From: Fontibacterium temperatum
GTDB lineage: Bacteria; Pseudomonadota; Alphaproteobacteria; Pelagibacterales; Pelagibacteraceae
Direction: 5' to 3'
DNA: 64,000 nt
Assembly (NCBI GenBank): GCA_964203055.1
Contig: CAXNKS010000003.1
Coordinates: 1-64,000, forward strand
Both the position numbers and the translations under genes were made by a program. This document shows, piece after piece, positions 17,331 to 26,619 of the stretch; position 1 is the first letter of the stretch, and every line of letters starts with the position of its first letter. The notes beneath the pieces were generated by a model. It searched no databases, was not told the DNA's origin, and saw nothing but the letters and a program-made list of their open reading frames with translations.

Positions 17331-18830
17331 TTAATTCGTATTTCTTTTAATAAAATTGTCAGCCGCAGAGTAAATCTTTTTCTTTTTATCTTTATCCATT
17401 TTTTCTAAAATTTTAACCATCATCGCCATTCTATAATTTTTACCAAAGAAAATTTTATTTTTTTCAATAAACTGCCAATACAATCCATCTAATGTATCGC
17501 ACCAACTTCCTCGTTTAAAATCACTCATCTTTAGCAAATAACTAGAGGCACAAATGTAGGGTTTAGTTGCAAAAATTCCGCCATCACTAAATAATCCCAT
17601 CCCATAAACATTAGGCGCCATCACCCAATCTGAGGAGTCCACATACATTTCCATAAACCAACGATAAACAGATTTAGGTTCAATGCCTGAAAGATTCATA
17701 ATATTTGCAACCACCATCAAACGTTCAATGTGATGGGACCAACCATATTGATTACAATTTTTAATCGTATGATCTAAAGGATCAATTCCAGTTGTTCCTT
17801 CATACCAACTTTTAGTTAATTTTTTACTATGTTTAAAAAAATTAGTATTTTCTAATTTGCTCTCATAATTTTGGTAAATACCGCGCATAAACTCACGCCA
17901 ACCAATAATTTGCCGCAAATATCCCTCAAGGCAATTTAGTTTAACTTTATTTGTTTTTGCATAAGCTAAAGTTTCGCTAACAATTTGCTCTGGAGTTAGA
18001 AGTCCTAAATTAATTAACGGACTTAACATACTGTGAAATAAAATATGAGATTTTTGCGAGATGGCATCTTCAAAATCACCAAACAAATTCAATTTATTTT
18101 TTAAAAAATCAAAATAAAGATTTAAAGTATCTTTTCTAGTTGTTGGAAAATTAAAGCTATCAATTGTACCTGGATGATCTAGAAAATTTTTCTCTAAGAA
18201 TTTTTTAATATTCTCAGTATGATTTGTTTGTTTAAAAATAATATGTTTTGGAATTGCAACTTTAGGATCTAATTTATTTCTATTATCTTCATCAAAACTC
18301 CACTTACCACCTAGCGGTTCATTCTTACTCTTCATTAAAATATTAAATTTAATTCTTTGAATTTTATAAAAATTACCCATGAATGGCTTTTTATTATTTT
18401 GTAAATATTCTTTAAAATCATCTCTACTTGATAAAAACATAGGTGATTTTATAAAATTATATTCAATTTTATTTTTTTTGAAAAAATTAATTAATTGAGT
18501 TTCAAAAAACTTATCTTCAACTTCAAATAAGCTGACGTTTTTTGTTTTAATCTTATTTAAAAATACTAAAATTTTATCTTCATAACTTTTTTTAAATAAT
18601 TCGTGCTTGCAATCAAAATAGGTCAGTGTGAGATTAGCTTTTTTTAACTCATCTGCATAAGAACGCATGGCAGATAAAAATAATAATATCTTCTGGCGGT
18701 GATGTTTAACGTAAGTGCACAACTGATAATCTTCAGCCATCATGAAATGATGGTCTTTAAAACTTTTTAAATGAATGGGTGAAAAAAGTTGATTACCGAG
18801 GATGATAAAGGCTTTTGCTTTATTGATCAT
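17331..18830 (-). CDS. Cryptochrome/photolyase-related protein (FeS-BCP/PhrB-like clade), apparent loss of cluster cysteines
   Basis: A 499-residue protein resembling the bacterial (6-4) photolyases and CryB proteins: N-terminal ILGNQLF and MRSYADELKKANL (photolyase-related domain), then the FAD-binding part with EGYLRQIIGWREFMRGIY, HHIERLMVVANIMNLSGI, WVMAPNVYGMGLFSDGG and KPYICASSYLLKMSDF. In PhrB-type enzymes four cysteines hold a 4Fe-4S cluster; here the last region is shortened to SDFKRGSWCDTLDGLYW and the earlier ligand position reads IDPLDHTI, so the ligand set looks incomplete. Probably repairs UV lesions or senses light. It is followed upstream on the same strand by umuDC, suggesting a DNA-damage block. 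Confidence 0.8.
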   Translation of the reverse strand: MINKAKAFIILGNQLFSPIHLKSFKDHHFMMAEDYQLCTYVKHHRQKILLFLSAMRSYADELKKANLTLTYFDCKHELFKKSYEDKILVFLNKIKTKNVSLFEVEDKFFETQLINFFKKNKIEYNFIKSPMFLSSRDDFKEYLQNNKKPFMGNFYKIQRIKFNILMKSKNEPLGGKWSFDEDNRNKLDPKVAIPKHIIFKQTNHTENIKKFLEKNFLDHPGTIDSFNFPTTRKDTLNLYFDFLKNKLNLFGDFEDAISQKSHILFHSMLSPLINLGLLTPEQIVSETLAYAKTNKVKLNCLEGYLRQIIGWREFMRGIYQNYESKLENTNFFKHSKKLTKSWYEGTTGIDPLDHTIKNCNQYGWSHHIERLMVVANIMNLSGIEPKSVYRWFMEMYVDSSDWVMAPNVYGMGLFSDGGIFATKPYICASSYLLKMSDFKRGSWCDTLDGLYWQFIEKNKIFFGKNYRMAMMVKILEKMDKDKKKKIYSAADNFIKRNTN

Positions 18831-18842
18831 TACGATCGATAA

Positions 18843-20120
18843 TTAATATGCCCTAACCGTTGGGGCAAGTTTTATAAAGGAAGTGTCAATTCTAGATGAA
18901 TAACGTCTATTCATTCTTGAGTTATTATTTAATCTTGCTGCAGCAACAGAAATCGCACCTCTACCAAATTTGCTATTAGTTTGATCAATAACCTTCATCA
19001 AATGATCTAAATTTAAGTTTTGATCTGAAAATAAATTCTTTTCATAATGATCTTTGGGTTTTAAATCTGAAAAAATAACCCCTGCTTTGCTATAAAAATA
19101 ACCTTTAATGTAGATATTTTCTAAAGCTTTTGCGCACACATTAATTAGTTCTAAAGTGTTATTCGTTGCAATGGGTAAATCTACTTTTTGAACCCGTGAT
19201 ACGTAATCATTTTTAAATCTGCTGGTTTTAATAAATACATAAACTGATTTTACAATTAACCCCTCCGATCTAATTCGCTCCGCTGCTGTCATACAATGAT
19301 TAACAACTGCCTCTTTTAAATCATTAAGGTCCGTAATAGTTTTGCCAAATGATCTTGATACACAACAATTCTTTCTTGCCACATATTGAAAGTTTAATGG
19401 ATAACAACAAATACCATTCAGTTCATGAATAGTTTTTAAAACTACCACACTGCTATTTTTTCTAACCCAATAATTGTCAACATACTTAAGCTGATGTGCA
19501 TTATAAAAACTATTATTATTAAAAAACTTAGAAAGCTGTCTGCCTATCCCCCAAACCTCTTGTACGGGGAATGTTTTTAAAATTTCATCCACTTCATTTT
19601 TGTCTTTGGTAATAAATTCCTCAACTCCTAATTTATTTTTTTTTGCAACATGATTTGCAATTTTTGCAAGTGTTTTAGTATTTGCAGCACCAATTGAAAC
19701 TGGAATACCAGTCCACTGCAAAATTACTTTTCTAATATGCAAAATATATTCTTGAACATTATCCATTTTAATATTTGTTAAATCTAAAAATGCTTCATCA
19801 ATTGAATAAAATTCAATATCTGGTGAAAAGTTTTTTAATATTTTCATCACTCGTCGTGACATATCGCCATACAATTCATAATTAGATGAAAATACTGAGA
19901 CTTTATATTTATCAATTAATGGCTTTGCTTTAAAATAAGGTTCACCCATTTTAATGCCTGCTTGCTTTGCCTCCGTTGATCTTGAGATAATGCAGCCATC
20001 ATTATTAGATAAAACTACAACAGGTTTTCTTCTCAAATCTGGTCTGAATAATCTCTCACAGGAAACATAAAAAGAATTACAATCTACTAAAGCGATAATT
20101 CTATTATTAATGGGCTGCAT
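18843..20120 (-). CDS. umuC: DNA polymerase V catalytic subunit UmuC (Y-family)
   Basis: Translesion DNA polymerase, 425 residues. Start MQPINNRIIALVDCNSFYVSCERLFRP shows the Y-family motif DCNSFY; the palm acidic pair is in FYSIDEAFLDLTNI; the helix-hairpin-helix part reads PVQEVWGIGRQLSKFF; the C-terminal little-finger region follows, and the end is LAPTVRAY. The start overlaps the umuD stop by 14 bases, the classic umuDC arrangement. Likely induced by DNA damage through the LexA box at 20494-20508. Confidence 0.92.
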   Translation of the reverse strand: MQPINNRIIALVDCNSFYVSCERLFRPDLRRKPVVVLSNNDGCIISRSTEAKQAGIKMGEPYFKAKPLIDKYKVSVFSSNYELYGDMSRRVMKILKNFSPDIEFYSIDEAFLDLTNIKMDNVQEYILHIRKVILQWTGIPVSIGAANTKTLAKIANHVAKKNKLGVEEFITKDKNEVDEILKTFPVQEVWGIGRQLSKFFNNNSFYNAHQLKYVDNYWVRKNSSVVVLKTIHELNGICCYPLNFQYVARKNCCVSRSFGKTITDLNDLKEAVVNHCMTAAERIRSEGLIVKSVYVFIKTSRFKNDYVSRVQKVDLPIATNNTLELINVCAKALENIYIKGYFYSKAGVIFSDLKPKDHYEKNLFSDQNLNLDHLMKVIDQTNSKFGRGAISVAAARLNNNSRMNRRYSSRIDTSFIKLAPTVRAY

Positions 20121-20484
20121 GAATAATGTACGTTACGATCCCCCAAACATTAATGTCTGAGTTTTCATTAATTAAAGTTTTCTCTAATTTATTTTTGATA
20201 TAAAAATTATTGTTCTCTTTAATAATATTTTTAACAACCAATTCGTTATTAAAATTAATAATTGCAATACAATCATTTTTTAAATTTAAACTTCGATCTA
20301 CCACTAATAAATCTCCATTTATAATTTTATGGTCGGTCATGGAGTTGCCTTGCACACGAATTAGAAAAGTTGCTGGAGGATTTTTTATTAACTCGTTGTT
20401 TAAATCGATTTCATCTTGAACATAATCTGTAGCTGGCGATGGGAAACCTGCTGATACTTTCTGCAATATTACTGGTATTTTCAT
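20107..20484 (-). CDS. umuD: UmuD, LexA-like self-cleaving subunit of Pol V
   Basis: A 125-residue S24 peptidase-fold protein that is cut in RecA-dependent fashion and then assembles with UmuC. Cleavage pair Ala12-Gly13 (KVSAGFPSPA), catalytic Ser48 in VQGNSMTD and Lys85 in NELVVKNII are all present. It overlaps umuC downstream and has an SOS box just upstream. Slightly shorter than E. coli UmuD (139). Confidence 0.92.
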   Translation of the reverse strand: MKIPVILQKVSAGFPSPATDYVQDEIDLNNELIKNPPATFLIRVQGNSMTDHKIINGDLLVVDRSLNLKNDCIAIINFNNELVVKNIIKENNNFYIKNKLEKTLINENSDINVWGIVTYIIHAAH

Positions 20485-20493
20485 AATAAATAT

Positions 20494-20508
20494 GTTCTTG
20501 TTTCGTTC
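20494..20508. promoter_or_regulatory. LexA (SOS) box upstream of umuDC
   Basis: Direct repeat GTTC-N7-GTTC (GTTCTTGTTTCGTTC), exactly the alphaproteobacterial LexA recognition sequence, centred about 17 bases upstream of the umuD start at 20484. It also lies 39 bases before the divergent DUF2892 gene. Predicts damage-inducible transcription of umuDC. Confidence 0.85.
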
Positions 20509-20546
20509 TAACTAATAGGTATATTGAAGTCAACGAGGTATTAAAA

Positions 20547-20732
20547 ATGAAAGTGAATGTTGGAAACATCGATCGAGTTTTAAGAATTACTGCTGGAGTT
20601 ATTATTGTAACTCTTACAGCATTGGGCATGATTAGTCCTTGGGGATGGCTTGCAATTGGTTTGATTATTAGTGGAGTACTTCGAAACTGTACTCTTTATT
20701 CATTGCTTGGAATTAATACTTGCAAAATATAA
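20547..20732 (+). CDS. DUF2892 family small membrane protein (YgaP-like transmembrane domain)
   Basis: Sixty-one residues: MKVNVGNIDRVLRITAGVII, two hydrophobic helices, and the family ending CTLYSLLGINTCKI with two cysteines. DUF2892 domains are small two-span membrane modules, sometimes fused to rhodanese. Role unknown. Divergent from umuD and sharing the region with the SOS box. Confidence 0.8.
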   Translation: MKVNVGNIDRVLRITAGVIIVTLTALGMISPWGWLAIGLIISGVLRNCTLYSLLGINTCKI

Positions 20733-20740
20733 GCGGTTAA

Positions 20741-21490
20741 TTATTTCCACTCAGGTTTAGTTTTTTCAAAGAAACTTTTGATACCAATATATTTATTTTC
20801 ACCATCAAGAAGTTTGTAAAAAGTTTGTCTTTCATCTTTTAACGAAGCATCTTTATTAATTAAGCGTTTAATCTCAACTAGACTTGAAAGGGGTTTTTCT
20901 GAAATTGATTTTAATATTTTCATTGCCCCTTCTTTAAATTCCTCAGCTTTTAAAACAACACTAACAACGCCAATATTATGCGCTTGTTGTGCTGAAATAA
21001 TCTCGCCCGTCATACATAAATAATTTGCATTATATTTTCCTGCAGATCTTTTAAGTCTTTGCGTTCCACCAATTCCAGGAATTAAACCTAGATTAACTTC
21101 CGGTTGTCCAAATTTTGCATTCTCAGATGCAATAATAAAATCACAAATAAGCGCAAGTTCCATTCCGCCTCCTAAAGCATAACCTTCAACCAATGCAATC
21201 ACTGGCTTTTTAATATTATAAATTTCATCAAAGGCATCAAAGAGTTTTTGCTCTGCAGCTTTATTTTTTGTTAAATTTTGAAGTTCTTTAATATCAGCGC
21301 CTGGTGAAAATAATTTTTGATTACCTTCAATTGCAATACATTTAATTGCATTGTCCTGATCAAAGTTTTGTAGTGCTTGTAAAATTTCTTTTGAGGTTTC
21401 GATATCTAAAGAATTTTTTTCAGCAACTCGATCAATTTGGACAAAACCAATAGTTTGTTCAGATCTTACTTTAATGTTTTTAAATTCCAT
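20741..21490 (-). CDS. Enoyl-CoA hydratase/crotonase family enzyme
   Basis: A 249-residue crotonase-fold enzyme with oxyanion-hole segments FSPGADIKEL (about residues 61-70) and ALGGGMELALICD, and the catalytic-Glu region GQPEVNLGLIPGIGGTQRL. Likely hydrates crotonyl-CoA or a similar 2-enoyl-CoA. It follows phaA by 8 bases on the same strand, so it probably links PHB intermediates to beta-oxidation or butyrate metabolism; exact substrate is inferred. Confidence 0.88.
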   Translation of the reverse strand: MEFKNIKVRSEQTIGFVQIDRVAEKNSLDIETSKEILQALQNFDQDNAIKCIAIEGNQKLFSPGADIKELQNLTKNKAAEQKLFDAFDEIYNIKKPVIALVEGYALGGGMELALICDFIIASENAKFGQPEVNLGLIPGIGGTQRLKRSAGKYNANYLCMTGEIISAQQAHNIGVVSVVLKAEEFKEGAMKILKSISEKPLSSLVEIKRLINKDASLKDERQTFYKLLDGENKYIGIKSFFEKTKPEWK

Positions 21491-21498
21491 TAAAGAGA

Positions 21499-22709
21499 CT
21501 ATTTGTGATCGATAAAATTACGTTCAATACACATTGCAATTCCCATTCCACCACCAATACAAAGTGTTGCAAGTCCTCTTTTTGAATGAGTCTTGATCAT
21601 TTCGTGAATTAACGTTGTTAAAATTCGAGCACCCGATGCACCAATTGGATGACCAATTGCAATTGCACCACCATTCACATTTACTTTATCAACAGTCCAA
21701 CCCATTTCTTTATTCACTGCTATAGCTTGTGCAGCGAAGGCTTCGTTTGCTTCTATTAAATCTAATTCATCTTCACCCCAACCTGCTTTTTTAAGTGCAA
21801 GTCGTGATGCTGGAATTGGACCTGTTCCCATAATGGTTGGATCTACACCACACTGTAGCCCATGATACAATTTTTGCAAGGGGTTCAATGCCTCGTGAGC
21901 TTTTGCAGTTTTGCCTGACATTAAACTCACCGCTGCTGCACCATCATTTAATTCCTGATGCATTTCCAGCTGTAACTGTTCCATCTTTTTTAAATGCTGG
22001 TTTTAATGCTTGCTAAGTTTTTCAATAGTTGTTCCATCTTTTGGATATTCATCTTTATCAAAAATAACATCTTGTTTTTTAATTTTTACAGTAATGCGGA
22101 ACAATTTCATCTTTAAATTTTTTTACCTTTAATAGCATCAATGGCTTTTCTTTGCGAAGCTGCTGCAAAGGCATCTTGATCTTTTCTCGTAATTTGAAAT
22201 TTTTGTGCAACGTTTTCTGCTGTCACTCCCATATGATATTGATTGTACGCATCCCAAAGTCCGTCAATAATCATTGAGTCTTGTAATTTGGTATCTCCTA
22301 ATTTTACTCCGTTTCGTAAATTAATATAATGTGGAGCAGTTACTCATGCTCTCTTGTCCACCTGCAATGACGATATTAGCATCACCACACTTAATTGAAT
22401 TATAAACCAAAAGCAACGGAAGCAAGTCCAGAACCACATAACTTGATTAATCGTCGTTGCAGTTTTTTCAACAGGTATTCCAGCATGAATTGCAGCTTGT
22501 CGTGCTGGATTTTGACCAGCACCTGCAGCTAAAATTTGACCCATATAAACTGTATCAACTTGTTCAGGTTTAATTTCTGATTTTTCTATAAATTTTTTTT
22601 ATAACTTCTGCACCTAAGTTGTGGAGCTGTTAAGAGATGAAAGAGATCCTCCAAAAGATCCAACCGCCGTTCGAACTGCACTTGTTATGACAACATCATT
22701 ATCATTCAT
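21499..22709 (-). pseudogene. phaA: Acetyl-CoA acetyltransferase (thiolase) PhaA, multiple frameshifts
   Basis: Condenses two acetyl-CoA to acetoacetyl-CoA, the first PHB step. The start at ATG 22709 (after AGGAG) reads MNDNDVVITSAVRTAVGSFGG. Conserved parts follow in alternating frames: MGQILAAGAGQNPARQA (22344-22544), then CGSGLASVAFG with the nucleophilic Cys in another frame near 22425, IVIAGGQESMS near 22360, and the intact C-terminus 21499-21984 with IEANEAFAAQ, NGGAIAIGHPIGASGAR and the CIGGGMG Cys. At least six single-base shifts are needed. No active-site residue is lost after frame correction, which favours indel artefacts or recent mutation. Confidence 0.85.
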
Positions 22710-22748
22710 TATATTTATTTCTCCTTTTTTATATTTTTAAATTTATTG

Positions 22749-23474
22749 TTACTGCATGTACTGGCCACCATTTATTGAAAAGGTAGCGCCGGTAATGAAG
22801 CCTGCTTTATCACTTACTAAATAACTTGCCAAGGCGGCAATTTCTGCAGGCTCTGCTAAGTCTTCCAACTGGAATTTGACATACGATTCCCTTTAAAATT
22901 GTTGGATCAATTTTTTTAACCATGTCAGTTCCAACATAACCTGGTGCTATAACATTTACTGTTATTCCTTTATTTGCATTCTCTAAAGCAAGTGCTTTTG
23001 AAAAACCAATAATGCCCAGCTTTTGCAGCTGAATAATTTGTTTGTCCCACCTGTCCTTTTAAACCATTAATTGAACTAAGAGATACAATTCTTCCAAAAT
23101 CTTTTGACACGCATTTTTTCAATTACGTTTCTACAAATATTAAAAAGAGAATTTAAATTTGTATTTATAACTGCATTCCATTCTTCGGGTGCCATTTTAT
23201 GTAAAAAACGATCCTTAGTAATTCCGGCATTATTAATAACGATTTCAACATCGCCATATTTTTTTTCAATTTCAGCAATTGCAGACTTGCAACTTTCAAA
23301 ATAAGCAACGTCAAATTTATAAACTTCTATTCCTGTTTGTTTTGAAAATTCCTGGGCAGGTTCATCTTTGCCAACAAAAGTACAAACAACTTTATAGCCA
23401 TCTTCTTTTAATTTTTTTGCAATTGCAGCACCAATTCCTCTTGTTCCGCCTGTAACTAGAGCAACTTTAGACAT
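22749..23474 (-). pseudogene. phaB: Acetoacetyl-CoA reductase PhaB, multiple frameshifts
   Basis: NADPH-dependent SDR making (R)-3-hydroxybutyryl-CoA, the second PHB step. The first 124 or so residues (from 23474) are in frame: TGGTRGIGAAIAKKL cofactor loop and NNAGITKDRFLHKM. After a shift near 23100 the frame gives FGRIVSLSSINGLKGQVG and TNYSAAKAG with catalytic Ser, Tyr and Lys; further shifts near 23015 and 22880 lead to the C-terminus NGGQYMQ at 22749. Indels cancel in total length (726 bases). Lies 39 bases after phaA. Catalytic residues are intact after correction. Confidence 0.85.
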
Positions 23475-23564
23475 GTATTTAGACCCTAAATCATATTAAA
23501 TATATATAAAAATTATACTAAAGAGATTTTTAAATTACTAGGGAGATTTTGTAGAATTTTAGAG

Positions 23565-23604
23565 AGGTTTGGCTCTAAATAAGGGGATATTAAGAACCAA
23601 ACCT
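23565..23604 (-). terminator. Stem-loop downstream of the phasin gene
   Basis: Inverted repeat AGGTTTGG (23565-23572) / CCAAACCT (23597-23604), 8 bp perfect with a 24-base loop, 24 bases after the phaP stop. Not followed by a strong U-run, so termination is likely but not certain. Confidence 0.4.
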
Positions 23605-23627
23605 TCTAAATTTTCGTTAAAAACTAA

Positions 23628-24083
23628 TTAGTTCTTAACAGAAGCTTTTTTGCCTTCGTCTTCGATAACTTTTTTGATTTCTGTTAAACCTTCTAAAAGT
23701 CTTTTGTTAAGAATTTCAAAAGATTCTTTTGCAGTTTTTTCTGCAATTTTAGAGAAATCAGTAGCAATATTTTGAGCTTCAACGATTGATTCTTGGATCA
23801 ATTCGATAGATTTACCAGCTGATTGCTGAGGATTTCCCTTAGCTAATTCAGAAGTAGCATCTTTAGCGCTAGAAATAGCTTTGTTAAGTACTTCTATTTG
23901 CTTTTTAGCAAGCGCATTGTAGCCTTCAAATAATACTTTAGATGCATTAGCGAATGTTTCTAAAGTTTTTTTCTGAGCATTGATTAAATTCTCAGAGTTA
24001 CCATCTACTGTTGGTACTTTAAGAGCTGCTAACATCTTTTGAAAATCAAAGAATTCAAAAGGGTTGTTTATATTTGTCATCAT
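23628..24083 (-). CDS. phaP: Phasin (PHA granule-associated protein)
   Basis: A 151-residue amphipathic helical protein of the phasin family: NPFEFFDFQKMLAALKVP, then SKVLFEGYNALAKKQIEVLNK and repeated Ala/Lys heptads up to KKASVKN. Phasins coat PHB granules. It has a good RBS (AAGGAG) before 24083, lies between phaB and the divergent phaC, and shares a control region (24084-24279) with TGCAATAT repeats that probably bind PhaR. Confidence 0.88.
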   Translation of the reverse strand: MMTNINNPFEFFDFQKMLAALKVPTVDGNSENLINAQKKTLETFANASKVLFEGYNALAKKQIEVLNKAISSAKDATSELAKGNPQQSAGKSIELIQESIVEAQNIATDFSKIAEKTAKESFEILNKRLLEGLTEIKKVIEDEGKKASVKN

Positions 24084-24126
24084 TAATTACTCCTTGTTTA
24101 TTTAATAGATTGTATTTATGTTGCAC

Positions 24127-24220
24127 TGCAATATATTTCAAGTCATTAAATGCTTATTTTTGCTAAATAGTTGATTTTATTGTCTTTTTTCTTTTGCGTT
24201 TGCAATATTAATATATTGCA
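24127..24220. promoter_or_regulatory. Candidate PhaR operators between phaP and phaC
   Basis: Three copies of TGCAATAT: 24127-24134 (plus), 24201-24208 (plus) and its reverse complement at 24213-24220, the last two forming the palindrome TGCAATAT-TAAT-ATATTGCA. PhaR repressors of other PHB producers bind TGC-rich sites (TTGCA/TGCAG type) before phasin and phaR promoters. The divergent region therefore probably carries the PhaR operators. Confidence 0.6.
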
Positions 24221-24279
24221 GAAGCACATATAGGTTATTATTCTAAAGATAATTATTAGGCTATTATTGAAAAACTAAA

Positions 24280-26147
24280 ATGACAAAAAAAGAAAAAGAT
24301 AAGCAGCCTGATAAGGTTAATTTTGAAGATCTAAATAGCGTCTTTGAAAATAATCTTAAAATTTATAATCAGTATCTAGAGTCATTTAAGAATGTAGGAA
24401 CTATTCAAAATAATTTCCCTTCTTTCACAGCCAATATCCCTAATACCAATAATTTTACTATCAACGATTTATCTAATTTAATTGCTCCAACAATGACTAA
24501 GATGATGGAGTCGCTTAAAAACTTTCAGATAGGTGTTCAACAAAATCCAAAAACTTACTTTGACCAATTAAATAAATGGGTTTCACAAATTGCAAGCTTA
24601 AATTTTTATTTTGTAACAAGAGCGTCTGGAGGGGCATGGCAAATCCCGTCGTGCTCGAAGAAAAAACTGATAAGAGATTTTCTAATGAAGAATGGAAATC
24701 AAACTTGTTTTTTGATTTTATTAAACAATTTTATTTAATTAGTACAAATTTTTTAAATAACTTAATTGAGAATGTAGAATTTAAAGATCCAAAAGATAAA
24801 CGACTAATGCAATTTTATTTAAAACAATTAAATAGTGCATTATCACCGTCAAACTTTGCTTTTACAAATCCTGAAGTTCTAAAAAAAACTGTTGATGAAA
24901 AAGGAAATAATTTAGCCAAAGGTTATGAAAATTATAAAAAAGATTTTGAAAAACATCCAAATAAGCTTTTTATTCAACAATCAAAAGCAGGAGAATTTGA
25001 AATTGGAAAAAATTTAGCAACCACGAAAGGTAAAGTTATATTTAAAAATAATTTATTTGAACTGATTCAGTACGATTGCACAACTGATCAACAATATGCA
25101 AAACCGATGTTGGTCATCCCACCATTCATTAACAAATATTACATCATGGATTTAAATGACAAAAAATCTATGATGAAATATTTAGTCGACAAAAAGTTAA
25201 ATACTTTTTTAATTTCTTGGAAAAATCCTGATGCGAGCTCAAGAAATATTTCTTTTAAGGAATATATTGAAGATGGAGTATTAGAAGCTTTAAGAGTTAC
25301 TTGTGAAAAAACGGGATCTAATACAGCAAACATTGCTTCCTATTGTGTTGGTGGAACTTTAGCATCTCTTGCTCTTGCTTATTTAAAAGTTGTTCCAAAC
25401 AAATATAAAATTTCAAGTGCAACTTATTTTGCAAGCTTAATTGATTTTGAAGATCCCGGTGAAATTGGAATATTTATAACCGAAGAACAAATTGCCAGCA
25501 TTGAAAATCAAATGAAAAAAACTGGTTATTTTGATGGTAAAGATATGGCTGCTGCCTTTAACTTTTTAAGACCTGCTGATTTATATTGGAATTACGTGGT
25601 AAATAATTACTTACTCGGCAATGAGCCTACCGCTTTTGATATGCTTCACTGGAATTCTGACTCCACAAGACTTCCAGAGAAAATGCATTCTGAATATTTA
25701 CGCTGCATGTATTTGAATAATTTGGTCGTAAAAAATAAATATAAAATAGGCGATGTTGAAATTGACCTTTCTAAAATTGACACACCTATGTTTGCTGTTG
25801 CAACAACAGAAGATCATATCGCTCCTTGGCGATCTGTATATCAGGGGTTAAATGCTTATAATTCACACATTAATTTTGTATTATCAAACTCAGGTCACAT
25901 TGCGGGTATCATTCAAGGAACTGAGAACAAGCCTGGCAAACTTCACTTTTACACAAAAAAATTTGAAAAAGGTAAAACTCAAGATGAATGGTTTAATAGT
26001 ACAAAAAAAGTTGAAGGTTCATGGTGGCCAATTTGGATTTCATGGCTTGCGGCGAACTCGGGCGAATTTAAAAAACCATCGGAACTCAATGCAAAAAACT
26101 TTGAAGTACTGTATGAAGCTCCAGGACAATATGTAAAACAATCATGA
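24280..26147 (+). CDS. phaC: Poly(3-hydroxyalkanoate) synthase PhaC (class I), one frameshift
   Basis: Polymerises 3-hydroxybutyryl-CoA into PHB on granules. The N-terminal frame from ATG 24280 (MTKKEKDKQPDKVNFEDLNS) runs to about 24634, where a one-base shift in the GGAGGGGC run leads into the 24576-26147 frame: DKRFSNEEWKSNLFFDFIKQFYL, alpha/beta-hydrolase region VIPPFINKYYIMDLNDKKS, the lipase-like box SYCVGG with catalytic Cys (codon 25344-25346), the Asp in TTEDHIAPW and His in SNSGHIAG. Joined length about 620 residues, as in class I synthases. Its stop overlaps the phaR start (ATGA at 26144-26147). Confidence 0.92.
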
Positions 26148-26618
26148 TAGAGATTAAAAAATATTCAAACCGTAGATTATATAATACTGAAACTAGCGCT
26201 TATATTACTTTAGACGATATCGTAACTTTAATCAAAAAAGAGTTAGATTTTAAAGTAGTAGATGTAGATACTCAAACTGACATTACGTCGAGTATCTTAA
26301 CGCAGATTATATTAGAGAAAGAAAACGCTGGTGATAAATTTAATTCCAGCTCATATTTTAAAACAAATTATTTTATTTAATGAAACAAAAAAAAATAACA
26401 TGATGTTTGATTTTTTAAATACTACGATGAACGCAGCAAATACTAATAATGTCTTTGCAAAAGGATTTCCAAATTTTACTGACTTTAATTTTTTTAACTT
26501 TGGTCAAAAAACTGAAGAAAAAAATTCAGCCCCTAAGCAAGAAAAAAATATGGATGATTTAATGACACAAATAGACAAACTAAAAAAAGAAGTCGAAGAA
26601 ATTAAAAGTCAAAAATAA
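26144..26618 (+). CDS. phaR: PHB synthesis repressor PhaR, one frameshift
   Basis: DNA- and PHB-binding repressor that controls phasin. From ATG 26144 it reads IKKYSNRRLYNTETSAYITLDDI, the PHB/PHA accumulation regulator domain, and SSILTQIILEKEN. A one-base shift near 26335 moves to the frame LIPAHILKQIILFNE...NMMFDF and a Gln/Lys-rich tail ending KSQK at 26618. Translationally coupled to phaC. Operator candidates lie at 24127-24220. Confidence 0.85.
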
Positions 26619-26619
26619 T

